This document shows, one piece after another, positions 17,568-26,470 of a stretch of 39,123 nt of DNA. This stretch comes from an uncultured Bacteroidales bacterium. Lineage in GTDB: Bacteria; Bacteroidota; Bacteroidia; Bacteroidales; Barnesiellaceae. The stretch spans positions 1 to 39,123 of the forward strand of contig CASFYQ010000019.1 of assembly GCA_949298955.1 (NCBI GenBank), read 5' to 3'. Each line of letters begins with the position of its first letter. Position 1 is the first letter of the stretch. Both the position numbers and the translations under genes were made by a program. The notes below the pieces were generated by a model that was not told where the DNA came from, did no database searches, and was given only the letters and a program-made list of their open reading frames with translations.

Positions 17568-18263
17568 ATGGACAGCATGTATGATGTTTTATTGCAGCTC
17601 CCTATTTTTCAAGGAGTAAGCCGAAACAAAATATCGGAGTTGATCGAGAAGATGAAATTTCATTTTCTCAAATACCCCAACGACGAGAAAATCGTTGCTT
17701 GTGGTGAAGAATGCAATCATTTGAAATTTCTCATTTCGGGAGAAATCAGATCCGAACTGATTACACAAAACGCCAAGATGAGAATCACGGAAAAAATGCA
17801 GGCTCCGAATGTCATTGCTCCCGAGCATCTCTTCGGGCGCGACACCTATTTCCCGGCCAACTTATATGCCGTAGGCACCGTAGGAATCATGCAGCTCGAA
17901 AAATCCGCGGTCATACAAATGCTGCAAGAAGAACCCATCTTCCTCATCAACCTTCTGAACATCCTCTCCCGACGCTCGCAAACGGCACTTGAAAGTTTCA
18001 CCGCTCTCTCGTCAAACGACCTGAAAGAACGCTTGGCTTTTTGGGTATTGAGTCTGACCCATCAAAAATCGACCGATATACGCATCGTCTGCAAGCAAAA
18101 AGATTTGTATACTTTCTTCGGTGTACAACGGTCGGCTTTCCTGGCAACACTCGACGAGTTGAAAGACGCCAATATCATCGACTACAACTCCAAAGAAATT
18201 GCCATTCTCGATCGGACGCGATTGAAAACCTTTCTGTTCGACCCGGCTCAAGAAGATTTCTAA
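17568..18263 (+). CDS. Crp/Fnr-family transcriptional regulator
   Basis: A 231-residue protein with an N-terminal cyclic-nucleotide-binding-type beta-roll (about 10-130, including CNHLKFLISGEIRSEL), a dimerisation helix, and a C-terminal winged helix-turn-helix (about 160-225, TFFGVQRSAFLATLDELKDANII followed by the wing). There is no N-terminal cysteine cluster, so it is not an FNR-type iron-sulfur sensor, and the beta-roll lacks a clear RxS cAMP-binding motif, so the ligand is unknown. ATG codons at 17568 and 17577 are both possible. It is divergent from marC and not co-transcribed with nifJ, which runs the other way. Confidence 0.88.
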   Translation: MDSMYDVLLQLPIFQGVSRNKISELIEKMKFHFLKYPNDEKIVACGEECNHLKFLISGEIRSELITQNAKMRITEKMQAPNVIAPEHLFGRDTYFPANLYAVGTVGIMQLEKSAVIQMLQEEPIFLINLLNILSRRSQTALESFTALSSNDLKERLAFWVLSLTHQKSTDIRIVCKQKDLYTFFGVQRSAFLATLDELKDANIIDYNSKEIAILDRTRLKTFLFDPAQEDF

Positions 18264-18583
18264 CCCCGTTCTTCCCCGGCAATTCGAATCGGTGCACGAG
18301 GTTTTCACGGCAGGCCTGCGCAATCTCATCATCGGCAAGATTGCATTTCTATCCATACACCAATCGTTCATACTCTCTCCTCCCCGGAAACAAGTTCTCC
18401 CAACGGAGATACCGGGCGGAGAACAAACGTTTATTCTATCGGGAAAGACTTTCGCTTCTATCAAGACCGCATATAAGACCGAGCCGCCGAAGAGCGATTA
18501 AATAAAAGCATTTACTATATAAGGCACACCTCACGAAACGGAGAGAGAAGGAAAGAAAAATCACCACGAAGAGAGTGTAAATA
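18264..18583. other. Gene-free stretch between the Crp/Fnr gene and nifJ terminator
   Basis: No gene could be supported. A 7-base inverted repeat, GTTCTCC (18394-18400) and GGAGAAC (18418-18424), could form a weak hairpin after the regulator gene. The rest is A- and purine-rich towards 18560 with no recognised motif. Confidence 0.4.
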
Positions 18584-18625
18584 AAACAGAAATCCGAGGC
18601 CCGTGCGGGTCTCGGATTTCTGTTT
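18584..18625. terminator. Strong bidirectional terminator (nifJ side)
   Basis: AAACAGAAATCCGAG (18584-18598) pairs perfectly with CTCGGATTTCTGTTT (18611-18625), and the inner bases pair further. It is 31 bases after the nifJ stop on the minus strand and can also stop rightward reading. Confidence 0.88.
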
Positions 18626-18655
18626 CTTATAGAGCGATTAAACGCGAAAATCCCA

Positions 18656-21600
18656 TTAATCTTCCTGTTCTACACCCCATTGTTGTTTGGCCAGACGACG
18701 ATAGTTGTTGTAACGCCACTTGGCATTGTCTTCGGCGGCTTTGAACAGCTCGGCTGCCTCGGCAGGATATTGTTTCATAACCGAAGCGAAACGAACCTCG
18801 CCTTTGAGGAAATCCTGGAATTTCGACCAGTCGGGTTCCTTGCTGTCGAGCGTGAAGGGGTTCTTGCCCTCGGCTTCCAACTCGGGGTTGTAACGCCACA
18901 GGTGCCAGTAACCGCAAGCTACGGCAGCAGCCTCTTCGGCCTGCGATTTGCCCATACCGGCTTTCAAGCCGTGGTTGATACAAGGAGCGTAGGCGATGAT
19001 AATCGAGGGACCGTTGTAAGCCTCGGCTTCGCGGATAGCCTTCAAGGTTTGAGCCTGGTCGGCACCCATAGCGACTTGGGCACAGTATACATAACCATAG
19101 GTCGAGGCGATGAGGCCGAGGTCTTTCTTGCGCACGCGTTTACCGGCAGCCGCAAACTTGGCGATGGCACCCACGGGAGTAGCCTTGGAGGCCTGACCTC
19201 CGGTGTTGGAGTAAACCTCGGTATCGAGTACCAGAATATTGACATTCTTGCCCGAAGCCAACACGTGGTCGAGACCACCGAAGCCGATGTCGTACGAAGC
19301 TCCGTCGCCACCGATAATCCATTGCGATTTCTTGATGAGATATTGGCTGAGCGAAGCAATCTCCTTGCAGATTTCGCACTTGTCGGCATTGGCCTTTACA
19401 AGAGGTGTAATCTGGGCTTCGAGTTCGACGGTGCGGTCGGTATTGTCCTTGTCGGCAATCCAGGCGGCAAACAGTTCCTTGGTTTCGGCAGGGCAGTTGT
19501 CGCTTTCGATAGCCTGAGTCATGAGTTTAACCAGACGGTCGCGCATCTTCTCAACGGCGAGCGTCATACCCAGACCAAATTCGCAGAAATCTTCGAACAG
19601 CGAGTTGGCCCAAGCCACGCCTTTGCCTTTCTCGTTGGTGGTATAGGGAGTCGAGGGAATCGAGCCCGAGTAGATTGACGAGCAACCCGTGGCGTTCGAT
19701 ACCATCTCGCGATCGCCGAAGAGTTGCGAAATGAGCTTCACATACGGAGTCTCGCCGCAACCCGAGCAGGCTCCCGAAAATTCGAACAGCGGGGTAGCAA
19801 ACTGCGAGTTCTTCACGTTCGACTTGATGTCTACCAAGTGTTGTTTGCTCTTTACCTGGTCGGCGCAATAGTCCCAGCGGGGAGCTTCGCTCAACTGGCT
19901 TTCGAGGTCGGTCATCGAGAGAGCCTTGCCATTCTTGTTGCCCGGACATACGTCTACGCAGTTGCCGCAGCCCAGACAGTCGAGCACATCGACCTGCATG
20001 CGGAAATGCATGCCCTTCATCGTGGCGGGAACTTTCATCTCGAGCGTTTCGCCGGCTTTGAAAGGCGATGCGGCCAGCTCGTTCTCGTCGAGGACGAAAG
20101 GACGAATGGCAGCGTGAGGACAAACGTAGGCACACTTGTTGCATTGGATACAGTTCTCGCTGTTCCATACGGGCACGAAAGTAGAGACACCGCGTTTTTC
20201 GTATTTGGCAGTTCCGGCAGGCCAGGTACCGTCTTCGATTCCCGAGAAGGCCGAAACAGGCAGGTCGTCGCCGGCCTGAGCGTTGATGACTTTCACCACT
20301 TTCTCGACAAACTCGGGAGCTTTGCTTTCGGCCACCTCGTCGTCGGGCAAGTTGGCCCATGCCGGGTCAACAGCAACCTTTACATACTCACCACCACGGT
20401 CTACGGCAGCGTAGTTCTTGTTGACCACATCTTCACCCTTCTTGCCATACGATTTCACGATAAATTTCTTCATCTGCTCAATGGCCAGGTCGACGGGAAT
20501 AACCTCGGTAATGCGGAAGAAGGCCGATTGCAGAATGGTGTTGGTGCGGTTGCCCAACCCGATTTCCTGAGCAATCTTGGTAGCATTGATTGTATAGAAC
20601 GAGATATTTTTCTGAGCCAACGTGCGTTTTACATTATTGGGCAGGTGTTTCACCAGCTCGTCGGCCGTCCAGATAGTATTGAGCAGGAAAGTACCGTTTT
20701 GGCGGATACCGCGCAATACATCGTACATGTGCAGATAGGCCTGAACGTGGCATGCTACGAAATTAGGCGTATTCACCAAATAGGTCGACCGAATGGGGGT
20801 ATCGCCGAAACGCAGGTGCGAGCAGGTGAAACCGCCCGATTTCTTCGAGTCGTAGGAGAAATAAGCCTGACAGTATTTGTCGGTATTATCGCCGATGATT
20901 TTTACCGAGTTCTTGTTGGCACCTACCGTACCGTCGGCACCCAAGCCGTAGAATTTGGCTTCGAAAATGCCTTCACCACCCAGCGCAAGCTCCTCTTTCG
21001 GGGGCAGCGAGGTGAAGGTAACGTCGTCGACGATACCGATGGTAAAGTGATCTTTGGGCTCGGGCAAAGCGAGGTTTTCGTAAACCGAGAGAATTTGGGT
21101 AGGCGTGGTATCTTTCGAAGCCAAACCATAGCGACCGCCTACGATAAGCGGGGCATCGGCCTTGCCATAGAATATGTCTTTTACATCGAGGTAGAGCGGC
21201 TCGCCGTTTGCACCGGGCTCTTTAGTACGGTCGAGCACGGCTACGCGTTTGGCCGTCTTAGGCATGGCAGCCAGGAAATGCTCGGCCGAGAAAGGACGAT
21301 ACAGGTGAACGGCTATCAAACCTACTTTCTCACCTTTGGCCATGAGGTAGTCGATGGCCTCGCGAGTAGCCTCGGTTACCGAACCCATAGCGATAATCAC
21401 GCGCTCGGCATCGGGAGCACCATAGTAGTTGAACAGATGATAGTCGCGACCCGTGATTTTGTTGATTTCCTGCATATAGTCTTCCACAATAGCGGGCACA
21501 GCCTCGTAGTATTTGTTGGAAGCCTCACGGTGCTGGAAGAAGGTATCGGGGTTCTCGGCCATACCGCGCATAACGGGATTCTCGGGGTTCAAGGCGCGGG

Positions 21601-22219
21601 CACGGAACTCGGCCAGGGCTTTCTGGTCGATGAGCGGAGCCAGGTCTTCGTTTTCGAGGGCCTCGATTTTTTGAATCTCGTGCGAGGTGCGGAAACCGTC
21701 GAAGAAATTAATAAACGGTACACGCGAACGAATCGTCGACAAGTGAGCAACACCGGCCAAATCCATCACCTCTTGTACCGAACCTTCGGCCAACATGGCA
21801 AAACCGGTTTGACGGGTCGACATCACATCTTGATGGTCGCCGAAAATAGAAAGCGAGTGAGAAGCCAATGTACGGGCCGACACGTGGAACACACAGGGGA
21901 GCAGCTCGCCGGCAATCTTGTACATGTTGGGGATCATCAGCAAAAGACCTTGCGAGGCCGTGTAGGTCGTCGTCAAAGCTCCTGCCTGCAACGAACCGTG
22001 AACGGCTCCGGCAGCACCACCCTCAGACTGCATCTCCTGTACGAGAACAGTCTCACCGAAGATGTTTTTACGACCGGCGGCAGCCCATTCGTCTACATAC
22101 TCGGCCATGGTCGAAGACGGAGTGATAGGATAGATGGCAGCCACCTCGGAAAACATATACGAGATATGCGCAGCGGCTTGGTTACCATCGCAAGTTAAGA
22201 ATTTTTTCTGTTTACTCAT
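18656..22219 (-). CDS. nifJ: Pyruvate:ferredoxin (flavodoxin) oxidoreductase
   Basis: Single-chain anaerobic enzyme converting pyruvate and CoA to acetyl-CoA and CO2 with reduction of ferredoxin. The 1187 residues are full length. In order: the N-terminal pyrimidine-binding domain (YPITPSSTMAEYVDEWA), the transketolase-C-like and gamma domains, a two-cluster ferredoxin domain (CIQCNKCAYVCP near 690 and CLGCGNCVDVCP near 746), and the TPP-binding C-terminal region (FSGACSGCGETPYVKL, GDGASYDIGFGG, YSNTGGQASKATP) with cysteines for the proximal cluster. It marks an anaerobic fermentative host. An AAA ATPase gene lies 44 bases upstream on the same strand with no terminator or TAnnTTTG element between, so read-through is possible. 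Confidence 0.98.
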   Translation of the reverse strand: MSKQKKFLTCDGNQAAAHISYMFSEVAAIYPITPSSTMAEYVDEWAAAGRKNIFGETVLVQEMQSEGGAAGAVHGSLQAGALTTTYTASQGLLLMIPNMYKIAGELLPCVFHVSARTLASHSLSIFGDHQDVMSTRQTGFAMLAEGSVQEVMDLAGVAHLSTIRSRVPFINFFDGFRTSHEIQKIEALENEDLAPLIDQKALAEFRARALNPENPVMRGMAENPDTFFQHREASNKYYEAVPAIVEDYMQEINKITGRDYHLFNYYGAPDAERVIIAMGSVTEATREAIDYLMAKGEKVGLIAVHLYRPFSAEHFLAAMPKTAKRVAVLDRTKEPGANGEPLYLDVKDIFYGKADAPLIVGGRYGLASKDTTPTQILSVYENLALPEPKDHFTIGIVDDVTFTSLPPKEELALGGEGIFEAKFYGLGADGTVGANKNSVKIIGDNTDKYCQAYFSYDSKKSGGFTCSHLRFGDTPIRSTYLVNTPNFVACHVQAYLHMYDVLRGIRQNGTFLLNTIWTADELVKHLPNNVKRTLAQKNISFYTINATKIAQEIGLGNRTNTILQSAFFRITEVIPVDLAIEQMKKFIVKSYGKKGEDVVNKNYAAVDRGGEYVKVAVDPAWANLPDDEVAESKAPEFVEKVVKVINAQAGDDLPVSAFSGIEDGTWPAGTAKYEKRGVSTFVPVWNSENCIQCNKCAYVCPHAAIRPFVLDENELAASPFKAGETLEMKVPATMKGMHFRMQVDVLDCLGCGNCVDVCPGNKNGKALSMTDLESQLSEAPRWDYCADQVKSKQHLVDIKSNVKNSQFATPLFEFSGACSGCGETPYVKLISQLFGDREMVSNATGCSSIYSGSIPSTPYTTNEKGKGVAWANSLFEDFCEFGLGMTLAVEKMRDRLVKLMTQAIESDNCPAETKELFAAWIADKDNTDRTVELEAQITPLVKANADKCEICKEIASLSQYLIKKSQWIIGGDGASYDIGFGGLDHVLASGKNVNILVLDTEVYSNTGGQASKATPVGAIAKFAAAGKRVRKKDLGLIASTYGYVYCAQVAMGADQAQTLKAIREAEAYNGPSIIIAYAPCINHGLKAGMGKSQAEEAAAVACGYWHLWRYNPELEAEGKNPFTLDSKEPDWSKFQDFLKGEVRFASVMKQYPAEAAELFKAAEDNAKWRYNNYRRLAKQQWGVEQED

Positions 22220-22263
22220 CTTTTCTGTTATTAAGTAATTAATATTGTTTTTTCATCTCTATA

Positions 22264-23442
22264 TCAGTACACAAAGCCAAACAACCACAAGGGGATAAGG
22301 TTCTCGCTCCCTATCTTCATATCGTCGATTGCATAATAGATATTGGGGTTGATGCGGCTGCGGGGCGCACTGCCCTGAACCCGAAACAACTGCTCGCGAT
22401 TGACCAGAAACTGGGCATTCTTGTGTCCCATGTTCAACCGATGATCTTTGTGCAGCGTGTTGTAGAAAAAGGTCTCGCGAACAGCTTGCGCATCGACTTG
22501 CACCGAGCGGTTGGAATATATGATATTGGTGTTGTGCATATAGACCATCGCAGGCTTCTTGGGGAACTCCTCGCCATCGCGATAGAGCATGTTGATGAGG
22601 CGGGCGTCTTTCAAACTCTTGATGTAGTTCATGACCGTGGCCCGCGATATCTGTATGTCCTTACTCAACCGGCTTACATTGGTAGGAGCCGGCGAATGCA
22701 CCGAGAGCAAATACATGAGCCGACGCACCTTGGGCAGATACGACAGTTCGATTTGCTTGATCAGGAGTATATCGACCTCCATAATCATATTGATGTTCTT
22801 GACCAGATTCTCCGAGAAATTGGCTTTATCCAGGAAGAAGGGGTAATAGCCGTGATGCAAATAGCCGGGGAAATAGTCGAGCGGATTGACCTGACGACAA
22901 ATTTCCTGTGCAATCGTTTTATGATGGGCTATAATATCGTCGAGTGTATAGGAGGGGAAACGGGTAGAGGCCATGAGGTTCAGATATTCCCTGAACGAAA
23001 AACCCCGCAGGTTGTACGAGTCGACCAGCCCGGCCAATACCGGGTTCTCCTCTTTCAACCGCATGACCGATGAGCCGGAGAAGATAATCTTCAACTCGGG
23101 ATAATTGTCGTAGCAATATTTCAACTCCTCGGACCACCCGGGATACTTGAACACCTGATCGATGAGCAGCACCCGACCGCCTTGGCTGTAAAAACGCTCG
23201 GCAAACTCTTTCAACGTGTGCTCGGTGAAATAGAGATTGTTGAGATTGATATACAGACACGACCTGTCCAAGCCGTAATTTTCCTTGGCATATTGCAGCA
23301 GAAAAGTGGTCTTGCCTACGCCCCGGCTGCCTTTGATGCCTACCAAACGGCTGTTTTTGTTGATTTGATACATCAGGTCGCGTTTGACCGGCGACTCGAC
23401 ATGCTCAACGAGATACTTGTGTGTCCTATAAAACGATTCCAC
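22264..23442 (-). CDS. AAA ATPase (AAA_14-like) of unknown target
   Basis: P-loop ATPase of 392 residues with Walker A GSRGVGKT (Lys44), Walker B VLLIDQVFKYP, sensor-like FSGSSVMRLKEE, the SYNLRGFSFREYLNL segment and a winged-helix region near 265-330 (LSKDIQISRATVMNYIKSL). I chose a GTG start at 23442 (MESFYRTHKYLVEH). The upstream in-frame ATG at 23508 would put the start before a full TTG-N20-TATCTTTG promoter at 23465-23495, so transcripts would not contain it. Walker B has Gln where a catalytic Glu is usual. Such ATPases are abundant in Bacteroidales and their cellular role is unknown. The gene reads into nifJ after 44 bases. Confidence 0.82.
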   Translation of the reverse strand: MESFYRTHKYLVEHVESPVKRDLMYQINKNSRLVGIKGSRGVGKTTFLLQYAKENYGLDRSCLYINLNNLYFTEHTLKEFAERFYSQGGRVLLIDQVFKYPGWSEELKYCYDNYPELKIIFSGSSVMRLKEENPVLAGLVDSYNLRGFSFREYLNLMASTRFPSYTLDDIIAHHKTIAQEICRQVNPLDYFPGYLHHGYYPFFLDKANFSENLVKNINMIMEVDILLIKQIELSYLPKVRRLMYLLSVHSPAPTNVSRLSKDIQISRATVMNYIKSLKDARLINMLYRDGEEFPKKPAMVYMHNTNIIYSNRSVQVDAQAVRETFFYNTLHKDHRLNMGHKNAQFLVNREQLFRVQGSAPRSRINPNIYYAIDDMKIGSENLIPLWLFGFVY

Positions 23443-23464
23443 GGATTCTCTCTTAATCAGGGGG

Positions 23465-23495
23465 CAAAGATAATAAAAACCTGCTATTTTGGCAA
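23465..23495 (-). promoter_or_regulatory. Promoter of the AAA ATPase gene
   Basis: On the minus strand, TTG (23495-23493), 20 bases, then TATCTTTG (23472-23465). It lies about 22 bases upstream of the chosen GTG start. Confidence 0.7.
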
Positions 23496-23605
23496 GCCGA
23501 CTTTGCAATTTATCCCACCACGGGATTTAAGACCTCGATTTTAACATTCTTTCAAAGTCTCGATTCCGTGTCCAAGCCGACCGCTGCCACAAACCGTTTC
23601 AAGGC

Positions 23606-24889
23606 TTAGCGAGCCGCACATGCCGCATCAAACCGCCTGATCAGCAGTTTCATCATGTCGGGCAGAAAAGACATCGCCTCCTCGACAATCCAGGCAGGCA
23701 TACCATAACAGGCAGCGGCAATACCACCCGTCATACAGGCAATCGTGTCGCTATCGCCGCCGAGCGATACCGCCAGCCGGATAGCCGACTCGTAGTCGCT
23801 GCTCTCCAAGAATGCGATTATCGCTTCCGGGCAAGAACCTTGACACGTCTCATCGAAGAGATAGGTGGGGCGTATTTCGTCGCAAGTGCGATGCAGGTCG
23901 TATCCAAAAGTCTGCTCGATATAATCGCGTATCTCCTCTTTGGGAGTATGCTGCCGAGCCAGGAAAATTGCCGCGGCGATGGCTTGCGCGCCCTTGATTC
24001 CCTCGGGGTGGTTGTGAGTCACCTCGGCCGATTGTTTGGCGAGGTCGAGCGCCTCGTCGAGGCTTCGGGCGAAATATCCACAGGGGCTGACCCGCATGCC
24101 GGAGCCATTGCCGAAACTATTGTAAGGTGCTTTTTCCCGACCGCCAAACAGCCAGCCATAAAACATTCCTCCATAACCTGCATTCGGGTACTCCTCTCCC
24201 CAGTCGGTCATCACCGACTCCAAAGCCCCTCCGTTCAAAAGCCAGTCGGCTACCGCAAGAGTCATCACCGTGTCGTCGGTAAAACGAGATGCGGACGAGA
24301 ATAAATCAAACCGGGTCGACCGGCAGTTGCAAAACTCGAACCTCGACCCCACAATATCGCCGATAATGGCACCGACAATTCCCCCGCCGACAACGTCCGT
24401 CCCGCTCCATTTGCGCATCTCCAGGCCAAGCATGGCAAGCGTCCGTTCATCGGGCTTGTCGTCGTAGTATTTCCGCAACGCCTGGCGAAACACGTCGTTC
24501 GGACACACGACATCGAAGAGGGTCATCGACGAACGAAATTTCAAGGCATCGATGCTGCCCAAAATCTCCTGGGCCGAACGGCCTTCAAGTGCCAACATCG
24601 CCCCGGTTATCTCGCGGAGGTGCTCGCCGAGAATATAATGGTTCAAAAACATTTGAGCTTCGGCTTGCCCCGAGATACCGTAGAAATCGGCATTCTGGCT
24701 ATGCCCAAGACCTCGAAGCTGGGGAAAGATATACCACATCCAATGCGACTGTTTGCGACCGGCGCGAATCTCTTGCAAGGCCGAATCATAGCTTTGTCGA
24801 TGAGCTTCTACAAAACGCGACAGATTCTTCTGGGTATCACCACCATACAACTCTTCGCCTTTTTCACGAAAGATATCCGACAATTTCAT
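23606..24889 (-). CDS. DUF1810 domain fused to ADP-ribosylglycohydrolase
   Basis: A 427-residue two-domain protein. Residues about 22-155 resemble DUF1810 (SRFVEAHRQSYDSAL, KQSHWMWYIFPQLRGLG, LKFRSSMTLFD), a small helical family of unknown function. Residues about 168-427 form a complete ADP-ribosylglycohydrolase (DraG-like) domain: GAIIGDIVGSRFE, the metal-binding TDDT at 204-207, a HNHPEG motif, and GGDSDT near 377-382. DraG-type enzymes remove ADP-ribose from arginine or related acceptors using two magnesium or manganese ions. Both domains are intact, in one frame without frameshift. No promoter of the standard type was seen upstream. The substrate is unknown; the fusion implies the DUF1810 part works on the same or a linked ADP-ribosylated molecule (inference). 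Confidence 0.88.
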   Translation of the reverse strand: MKLSDIFREKGEELYGGDTQKNLSRFVEAHRQSYDSALQEIRAGRKQSHWMWYIFPQLRGLGHSQNADFYGISGQAEAQMFLNHYILGEHLREITGAMLALEGRSAQEILGSIDALKFRSSMTLFDVVCPNDVFRQALRKYYDDKPDERTLAMLGLEMRKWSGTDVVGGGIVGAIIGDIVGSRFEFCNCRSTRFDLFSSASRFTDDTVMTLAVADWLLNGGALESVMTDWGEEYPNAGYGGMFYGWLFGGREKAPYNSFGNGSGMRVSPCGYFARSLDEALDLAKQSAEVTHNHPEGIKGAQAIAAAIFLARQHTPKEEIRDYIEQTFGYDLHRTCDEIRPTYLFDETCQGSCPEAIIAFLESSDYESAIRLAVSLGGDSDTIACMTGGIAAACYGMPAWIVEEAMSFLPDMMKLLIRRFDAACAAR

Positions 24890-24995
24890 TTTACCCCTTT
24901 TTTCAATCTTTTTTCAAAAAAAACAATATTTTCAAAATCCTCGGAGAGCCTCCGCTTCATGCACTATCGGCCCCGCACCTTATCGCAATTCAACA

Positions 24996-25040
24996 ACAAA
25001 GGGGTTGCCCCAAAATTTTCATTCTGGCACAACCCTTTGT
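24996..25040 (-). terminator. Hairpin terminator after the OmpA-like gene
   Basis: 24996-25009 and 25026-25040 pair with small bulges around the core ACAAAGG/CCTTTGT, 35 bases after the stop at 25075. The minus strand continues with TTGTTGAATT, a weak T run. Confidence 0.6.
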
Positions 25041-25074
25041 CTGTATTATCTTCGAGCAATCGTCTGTTCTTCGC

Positions 25075-26250
25075 TTATTGAGCGGGAGCAATCGTAGCGG
25101 CACGATCCAAGATGTAGGACCCGAAACGGTCGAGTTTGGCATCGCTGCTCTTTTGCTCCAACTGGTCGGGATTTACTCCATAAGAAACCAGAGCGTCGTA
25201 AACCCGCTCGGCACGTGCCTTGCGCAACTTGGCGTTGAAAGCAGCCGTACCCGTTTCGCTATCGGCATAGCCGGTGATTACATATTTCTTGCCTTCGTTT
25301 GCCTTGATGGCTCTTGCCACGGCTTTCAGCACAACCCGGTCTTTGGATTGCAAGTCGGAGCTGTTGATGTTGTAATAAACGGTAACCACAGGAGCCGGTT
25401 CCTCGACTACCTTCTCGGCAGGACGATTCTTGCACTCGGCCAGCTGTTGCTCGAGGTTGGCAATCTTGCGATTGGCATCGCGCAACTGGGCCACCAGAGC
25501 ATCGCCCTCGGCATCGCTATATTTGCCTACTACGGGAGCTACGACAGGCACCTCGGGAGCTTTCCAGCCACGGTCTTTAAATTTGTAGGTTACACCTACC
25601 AAAGCCGAGAATGCCTTGGCGTGATTGCCTTCACCGGCGATGGTGGCCTCCAATACATCGAAACGCAAATCGAGATTGATGGCCCAGGCATCGCTCAAAC
25701 GGAAACGGTTGAGCAAGCCGCCACGCATATCCATGTTGACTCCGTTGGCAATATCGCCATCACCCGAAACAGCTACGGGAATACCCATACCGATATAGAG
25801 AATAGGCGAATAGACACGCTCGCGGTAGCCGCAGAACAATGAGGCCAAATCGCCCATCACATCGAGTGCGGGAACTACCAGATTATAGGATTGTTTATAG
25901 TAGCCATTGTCGAGCATTTCGCCACCGATACCGTTGCCCCAACGAGCCGCGCCTTTCAAGCCGTAATAGTCGGCACCCAGACGCAAGCCCAAAACCGGAG
26001 AGAACCATTTCTCGACATTGAGCCCGAATACGGGTGCGATACGCTGCCCAAAATCGGCATGGCTGTCAAAACGACCCAAACTGAAATCGGCTCCACCTTC
26101 AAGCGAAATCATCCAATTATCCTTGAAACTGTTCAAGACAATCTCCTTGGAAGGTTCTGCCTTGGCTTCCTCCTGGGGAGCTGCGGCGAATACTGCCGGT
26201 GCAGCTACACCGGTAGCCACGAGCAAGGCTGCAAATACAGTTTTCTTCAT
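25075..26250 (-). CDS. OmpA-family outer membrane protein
   Basis: A 391-residue envelope protein. Residues 1-22 are a signal peptide (MKKTVFAALLVATG to VFA). Residues about 35-240 alternate polar and aromatic residues as in an eight-stranded beta barrel (for example VLGLRLGADYYGLKG). A short coiled coil with DANRKIANLEQQL near 265-280 leads to a C-terminal OmpA/MotB peptidoglycan-binding domain (about 295-391) with YNINSSDLQSKDRVVLKAV and the ITGYADSETGTAAFNAKLRKARAER-type core, split here for brevity by its two halves. It probably anchors the outer membrane to the cell wall. It is transcribed alone from a promoter with a roughly 95-base leader. Confidence 0.92.
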   Translation of the reverse strand: MKKTVFAALLVATGVAAPAVFAAAPQEEAKAEPSKEIVLNSFKDNWMISLEGGADFSLGRFDSHADFGQRIAPVFGLNVEKWFSPVLGLRLGADYYGLKGAARWGNGIGGEMLDNGYYKQSYNLVVPALDVMGDLASLFCGYRERVYSPILYIGMGIPVAVSGDGDIANGVNMDMRGGLLNRFRLSDAWAINLDLRFDVLEATIAGEGNHAKAFSALVGVTYKFKDRGWKAPEVPVVAPVVGKYSDAEGDALVAQLRDANRKIANLEQQLAECKNRPAEKVVEEPAPVVTVYYNINSSDLQSKDRVVLKAVARAIKANEGKKYVITGYADSETGTAAFNAKLRKARAERVYDALVSYGVNPDQLEQKSSDAKLDRFGSYILDRAATIAPAQ

Positions 26251-26354
26251 ACTCCTTTTTCTTTTTAATTAAAACTACTTTAATAACTGCAACCTCGCTC
26301 TTTTATTCAAGGGGAAAGAGTCGGCTGCATCATAGACCCAACTGAAATTTCGGA

Positions 26355-26385
26355 TAAAGGTAGATGTTTTTTTCGATTCGACAAA
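26355..26385 (-). promoter_or_regulatory. Promoter of the OmpA-like gene
   Basis: On the minus strand, TTTG (26385-26382), 19 bases, then TACCTTTA (26362-26355), one mismatch from TAnnTTTG. The leader before the ATG at 26250 is about 95-100 bases. Confidence 0.6.
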
Positions 26386-26408
26386 CAATTTTTATTTAAA
26401 TTCACAAG

Positions 26409-26443
26409 AAAATCGCCCCCTTGTAACCCAAGGAGGCGATTTT
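26409..26443 (-). terminator. Terminator of transketolase
   Basis: AAAATCGCC (26409-26417) pairs with GGCGATTTT (26435-26443), and the inside pairs further (CCTTG with CAAGG). It begins 28 bases after the tkt stop and is symmetric enough to act in both directions. Confidence 0.85.
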
Positions 26444-26470
26444 GAATAAAAATGACAAAAGTTTCAACGT

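Noticed and set aside
18292..18501. 69-residue open frame after the Crp/Fnr gene
   Set aside because: Starts at GTG, has no promoter or family resemblance, and lies in a gap with several similar chance frames.
19724..22198. 824-residue open frame antisense to nifJ
   Set aside because: Exact shadow of the NifJ frame caused by GC-biased codons; its translation has no domain character.
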